From Methanosphaera sp. rholeuAM130 (GTDB lineage Archaea > Methanobacteriota > Methanobacteria > Methanobacteriales > Methanobacteriaceae), in contig MUZY01000219.1 in the NCBI GenBank assembly GCA_003266065.1, positions 6,560 through 15,361 on the forward strand: a stretch of 8,802 nucleotides of DNA. The letters are read 5' to 3'. A program made the position numbers and the translations under genes. This document shows, in pieces, positions 5,776-8,802 of the stretch; position 1 is the first letter of the stretch; the number at the start of each line of letters is the position of its first letter. The notes beneath the pieces are model-generated. The model was not told the DNA's origin and did not search any database. It saw nothing but the letters and a program-made list of their open reading frames with translations.

Positions 5776-6552
5776 CTATCTTCCAAATCTCCTTTTCCTT
5801 TCTGTGTATGAACGAATTGCCCTTAAAAAATCCACCTTTCTTAATTCCGGCCATAAACTGTCCGTAAAGTATAGTTCCGAATATGACGATTGCCATAGCA
5901 GAAATCCGCTTAAACGTTCTTCTCCGCTTGTTCTGATAATTAGGTTAGGGTCATCAAGTCCCGCCGTGTAAAGGTTATCGTTTATCAATTCTTCATTTAT
6001 ATCTTCCGGTTTTATTATTCCTTCTTCAACCTTTTTGGCAATTTTCTTGAACGCATCCACTATTTCCACCCTACCGTCATAGCCCATTGCTATGTTAATC
6101 TGGTGTTTGTTATAGTTTTTCGTCGATTCTTCAGCGTCAGCTATTGCTCGTCTAACTTCTTCCGGAAACAGTTCCAATTTGCCCACAGCCTTTAATTTAA
6201 CTTCATGCTTGCGGATTTTTTTATTGCTGCTGATACTTAAAAAGCTTTTGACGAATAGATCCATCAAATCCTTAACTTCCTCTGGGGATCTGTTGAAGTT
6301 TTCGGTACTGAATGCATATACAGTTACGATTTCTATTCCCAAGTCAACACACCATTCCAGAACGTTCTCCAAGGTGTCAACACCTCTTTTATGTCCTTCG
6401 ATTGCCTTCAGGTTTCCCTGCATTTTGGAATAGCGTCTGTTTCCGTCCATGATGATGGCAACATGTTTCGGCATTTTGGATTTATCCAAATTTCTTGAAA
6501 TGTACCATTCGTATAATGAGTATACCGGTTGTAAGAGAATCAAATTAATCAT
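5776..6552 (-). CDS. uppS: cis-prenyltransferase (polyprenyl diphosphate synthase)
   Basis: This 258-aa enzyme adds isopentenyl diphosphate units in cis to an allylic primer, giving the long polyprenyl diphosphate that carries glycans for pseudomurein, S-layer or N-glycosylation at the membrane. Motifs are intact: HVAIIMDGNRR (30-40) with catalytic D36, GHKRG (53-57), YAFSTENFNRS (79-89), and RTSGE (207-211) with RLSGF (213-217) and E226 for diphosphate/Mg binding. The N-terminal LQPVYSLYEWYIS segment extends beyond the bacterial start. The annotated ATG overlaps the mtxX stop by four bases (ATGA), which fits translational coupling. However, the nearest ribosome-like AGAAGG directly abuts it. 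A TTG three codons in (6543-6541) would have better spacing, and ATG at codon 27 is too close to the catalytic motif to be likely. Confidence 0.92.
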   Translation of the reverse strand: MINLILLQPVYSLYEWYISRNLDKSKMPKHVAIIMDGNRRYSKMQGNLKAIEGHKRGVDTLENVLEWCVDLGIEIVTVYAFSTENFNRSPEEVKDLMDLFVKSFLSISSNKKIRKHEVKLKAVGKLELFPEEVRRAIADAEESTKNYNKHQINIAMGYDGRVEIVDAFKKIAKKVEEGIIKPEDINEELINDNLYTAGLDDPNLIIRTSGEERLSGFLLWQSSYSELYFTDSLWPELRKVDFLRAIRSYTERKRRFGR

Positions 6553-7277
6553 CCTTCTAGTTTTTCATTTATTGGTTTGAGATCCTTTTTTGAATTAATA
6601 ATGTTTACCAGTAATTTTATTGAATTGACATATCCCTCTACGGATTGGGATCTGGACGTGTCAATGAATAAATTAGGCTGTTTTAATGTCAGTGCACCGT
6701 AACTTTTTATCCCGGCAACCAATACAAGACTTCTGAAAATAATGTTTCCGATTATTCCATCCGGTGCAATTATGATGTTCGCATGATCTTTAATGGCTTC
6801 CTCTATTAGAATATAATCATGTTTGATGTTATACTTATCTTTTAAATCGTTTACTACCTGTTCACATTCATCTATGCTTTGGTCTATTTTGGGACTTCTT
6901 CCCTTATCCTGTTTTCGTCCGCCTGATATCAGTGCAATCTTCGGTTCATATCCTGCTAATTTGACAATTCTTGAGCATTCCTCTACAATTACTTTCTTTG
7001 CACGGATAGTATCACATTCATCAATGCCTACCGGCGTTAACATAAATTTGTGATCATCTATTTCAAGAATTGATGCCCTGAATATGTGGGGATATTCTTT
7101 TTTCAAGTCCATTATAATGTTTGATTCCAGTGAACCTCTGATTACTCCATCAATTTCAGGATCATGTATATACTCCAACAATTGCTTATTGGTGCGGGCA
7201 ACTTTTATTTCAAAGGGAAATCCTTTAATTGCCTCCAATACATTTTCATTTTTTCCTAAACCTATTGCTATCTTCAT
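6549..7277 (-). CDS. mtxX: methanogenesis marker protein 4 (MtxX, phosphotransacetylase-like fold)
   Basis: The 242-aa protein matches MtxX, named for a link to methyltransferase genes and listed as methanogenesis marker protein 4, a family found in methanogens. Its true reaction is unknown. The features seen recall the phosphate acetyl/butyryltransferase and PlsX superfamily: an N-terminal GLGKN (6-10), GVIRGSLESN (44-53), ISGGRKQDKGRSPKID (117-132) and IIIAPDGIIGNIIFRSL (168-184), followed by a small Ala/Gly segment. Length is normal for the family. The start ATG at 7277 has AAGGT 7 bases upstream. It is the first gene of the operon mtxX-uppS-tatD-unknown, with the uppS start overlapping its stop. 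The linkage to lipid-carrier synthesis is noted as a finding; what the two enzymes share is not known. Confidence 0.87.
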   Translation of the reverse strand: MKIAIGLGKNENVLEAIKGFPFEIKVARTNKQLLEYIHDPEIDGVIRGSLESNIIMDLKKEYPHIFRASILEIDDHKFMLTPVGIDECDTIRAKKVIVEECSRIVKLAGYEPKIALISGGRKQDKGRSPKIDQSIDECEQVVNDLKDKYNIKHDYILIEEAIKDHANIIIAPDGIIGNIIFRSLVLVAGIKSYGALTLKQPNLFIDTSRSQSVEGYVNSIKLLVNIINSKKDLKPINEKLEG

Positions 7278-7283
7278 TTATGT

Positions 7284-7332
7284 GACCTTGATTTAAAACT
7301 TTTATTATATAATATTATAGTTTTTATAATCC
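7284..7332 (-). promoter_or_regulatory. promoter and ribosome site of the mtxX operon
   Basis: On the minus strand GATTATAAAAACT (7331-7319) contains a TATA-like TTATAAAA about 45-52 bases before the ATG, giving a leader of roughly 20 bases. A second TATA-like stretch (about 7313-7303) would give a very short leader. AAGGT at 7289-7285 is the ribosome site. AATATTAT (7311-7318) and ATAATATT (7333-7340) form an 8-bp inverted repeat around the first box, a possible operator but in AT-rich DNA. Confidence 0.4.
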
Positions 7333-7426
7333 ATAATATTAAAATTTTCTTATAAAAACGGCAGAGAAAAAAATAGGACATGTACTGGTTATCCGTAAAT
7401 TAAATTATTTTAGGACAAGCAACGTC

Positions 7427-7435
7427 AAAAAAAAA
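7427..7435 (-). terminator. oligo-T terminator after hemL
   Basis: On the minus strand nine T follow 12 bases after the hemL stop, with another seven-T run at 7373-7367. The 170-base gap to mtxX otherwise holds only the mtxX promoter; TAGGACA occurs twice (7374-7380, 7411-7417) without obvious meaning. Confidence 0.6.
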
Positions 7436-7447
7436 TAAGAAGGGGGA

Positions 7448-8713
7448 TTAAATACTTTTAAGCGCTGTTTCAATAGCATCCAATGTCTTGTCCAGGTCTT
7501 CCGTCGTATGTGCTGAGGATAAGAATATACATTCGTATTGTGATGGTGCAACGAAGACACCGTTTTCAAGCAATCTATGGAAATATTTGTCAAATGATTT
7601 CGTATCGACATTTTTCAGGGACTCGAAATCACAAACCTCATTTTCCGTAAAGTATAATTCACTCATTGATTCTACACCGGTAACCTGGTAGTTGAGATTC
7701 AATCTGTTTAAAATGTCCTTAATTCCGCTTCTGAAGTATTCTCCTTTGTCATGCAAGTCCTTATAGAATTTATCGTTTAAAAGATTCATGGTTACAAGTC
7801 CTGCGTTTATGCTCATTGGATTACCGCTGAAGGTACCCGCCTGATAGATCTTACCGCTAGGAGCAAATTGTTCAATGTATTCCTTTTTACCTGCAATGGC
7901 ACCAATAGGGAACCCGCCACCCAATATCTTACCGAATGTTACCAAATCCGGCGTTACATTATAGTATTCCTGGGCACCACCTTTTGCTATTCTGAAACCG
8001 GTTATCACTTCATCTATAATAAATATGATATTGTTTTCCTCCGTTATTTCTCTGAGGAATTTCAAATAGCCATCTTTAGGAGGTATGCATCCAATGTTTC
8101 CCATTATAGGCTCAACTATTATACATGCAATTTCATCCTTATTTTCTTCTATGGTCTTGCGAATGGCTTCTTCATCATTGAACGCTACGAGAATGGTATT
8201 TTTTGTAGCATCTTCAGGTATGCCCGGACAATCCGGAATTCCAACCGCACCGGAACCTGATTTGACAAGAACAGTATCGTGTGCTCCGTGGTATGCCCCC
8301 TCGAATTTAATGATTTTATCCCTGCCGGTTATACCTCTTGCTAAACGGATAGCACTCATCGTAGCTTCAGTTCCGCTGTTACAGAAACGTACCATTTCGG
8401 CACATGGAACCCTTTTTACAACTTCCTTGGCGAGTTGAACCTCCTGTTGTGAAGGAACACCGTAGTCAGTACCTAACCCTACTTGCCTGATTGACTCTTC
8501 AACTATTTTATCATTGGCGTGACCCATAATAATCGGACCATAGCCTAGGCAGTAGTCAATATATTCATTTCCGTCAACGTCAAATAATTTTGAACCTTTT
8601 GCCTTTTCGACAAAAAACGGATACGGTTTAAATGCTCTAACGGGGGAGTTAACTCCTCCCGGTAAATAGTTAACGGCTTCTTCATATAATTTTTCTGATG
8701 TATCGAGATTCAT
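7448..8713 (-). CDS. hemL: glutamate-1-semialdehyde 2,1-aminomutase
   Basis: This 421-aa PLP enzyme converts glutamate-1-semialdehyde to 5-aminolevulinate, the first committed precursor of tetrapyrroles by the C5 route (with glutamyl-tRNA reductase). In methanogens this feeds cobamides, coenzyme F430 and siroheme. Clear signatures: LPGGVNSPVRAF (17-28), RFCNSGTEATMSAIRLAR (109-126), IDEVITGFR (233-241) with the PLP-binding Asp, and TFGKILGGGFPIGA (259-272) with K262 as the Schiff-base lysine. GTFSGNP (293-299) follows. Length is normal and no catalytic residue is missing. It begins at the ATG at 8713, 11 bases after the stop of the upstream gene, with AAGGGA overlapping that stop as a ribosome site. 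The upstream neighbour is probably cbiC, so the two are likely one tetrapyrrole transcript. Confidence 0.96.
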   Translation of the reverse strand: MNLDTSEKLYEEAVNYLPGGVNSPVRAFKPYPFFVEKAKGSKLFDVDGNEYIDYCLGYGPIIMGHANDKIVEESIRQVGLGTDYGVPSQQEVQLAKEVVKRVPCAEMVRFCNSGTEATMSAIRLARGITGRDKIIKFEGAYHGAHDTVLVKSGSGAVGIPDCPGIPEDATKNTILVAFNDEEAIRKTIEENKDEIACIIVEPIMGNIGCIPPKDGYLKFLREITEENNIIFIIDEVITGFRIAKGGAQEYYNVTPDLVTFGKILGGGFPIGAIAGKKEYIEQFAPSGKIYQAGTFSGNPMSINAGLVTMNLLNDKFYKDLHDKGEYFRSGIKDILNRLNLNYQVTGVESMSELYFTENEVCDFESLKNVDTKSFDKYFHRLLENGVFVAPSQYECIFLSSAHTTEDLDKTLDAIETALKSI

Positions 8714-8724
8714 ATTATCTTCCC

Positions 8725-8802
8725 TTATTTTTTTCTGATATTAAGTAGTGAATTGACAACGGCTACAGCTATAGGTGTTCCACCTTTCGGTCCGGTTGTA
8801 AT
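8725..8802 (-). CDS. cbiC: probable cobalt-precorrin-8 methylmutase, last 25 residues (rest outside window)
   Basis: Only the last 25 residues plus the TAA stop are in the window; the gene continues past its right edge. The visible end reads ITTGPKGGTPIAVAVVNSLL followed by a short basic tail. It resembles the C-terminus of CbiC/CobH precorrin-8X methylmutase, where a GGTP/GGS segment and an alternating Ala/Val helix ending in N-x-L-L close the protein. The enzyme moves the C-11 methyl to C-12 to form cobyrinate. The position directly before hemL supports a tetrapyrrole role. With so short a stretch the call is tentative. Confidence 0.6.
   Translation of the reverse strand: MTTGPKGGTPIAVAVVNSLLNIRKK

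Noticed and set aside
7374..7417. Direct repeat TAGGACA (two copies)
   Set aside because: It is only seven bases, 37 apart, and lies below a terminator with no further structure; chance is the simplest explanation.
7868..8438. Two long plus-strand frames opposite hemL
   Set aside because: hemL has every catalytic motif across this span; the frames are antisense shadows with unnatural composition.
1..8802. Search for CRISPR arrays, tRNA/rRNA genes, transposases, integrase sites or toxin-antitoxin pairs
   Set aside because: No regularly spaced repeats, cloverleaf-like segments or mobile-element proteins were seen; coding density and gene types indicate core chromosome.

Overview
The window looks like ordinary core chromosome of a low-GC methanogenic archaeon, most likely of the order Methanobacteriales (Methanobrevibacter/Methanosphaera type). 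The case rests on a methanogenesis-marker gene (mtxX), archaeal pantoate kinase, an archaeal-type pyrimidine reductase for flavin/F420 precursors, a RecJ-like DHH exonuclease and AT-rich intergenic DNA with TATA-like boxes and oligo-T tracts. The genus is inferred from protein feel and composition, not from a search.

Layout. The left part (1-3829) carries three plus-strand genes: the 3' part of a RecJ-like DHH phosphoesterase, a winged-helix regulator with an uncharacterised C-terminal domain, and a PHP-domain phosphoesterase. A minus-strand pantoate kinase lies convergent with the regulator and divergent from the PHP gene. From 3903 to the right end all genes are on the minus strand. In transcription order they are: the tail of a probable cbiC, hemL, then, after a 170-base gap with its own promoter, mtxX, uppS, tatD, a 127-aa unknown protein, and the diaminopyrimidine reductase gene (arfC).

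How the genes fit together. cbiC (cobalamin ring) and hemL (5-aminolevulinate) form an 11-base-spaced tetrapyrrole pair feeding cobamide, F430 and siroheme supply. mtxX-uppS-tatD-unknown is tightly packed (4-base overlap, then 10- and 11-base gaps, with ribosome sites overlapping upstream stops) and is almost certainly one transcript. arfC follows 61 bases later with no visible terminator between, so it may belong to the same unit. Pantoate kinase supplies CoA. Most plus-strand genes end in oligo-T tracts, the usual archaeal intrinsic terminators; the minus-strand ends of the pantoate kinase and arfC genes lack strong ones.

No mobile element, CRISPR array, rRNA or tRNA was seen. No obvious novel system is present. 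The best leads are a compound inverted repeat upstream of the winged-helix regulator, that regulator's undescribed sensor-like domain, the 127-aa unknown protein in the mtxX-uppS-tatD operon, and the linkage of a methanogenesis marker to a cis-prenyltransferase.
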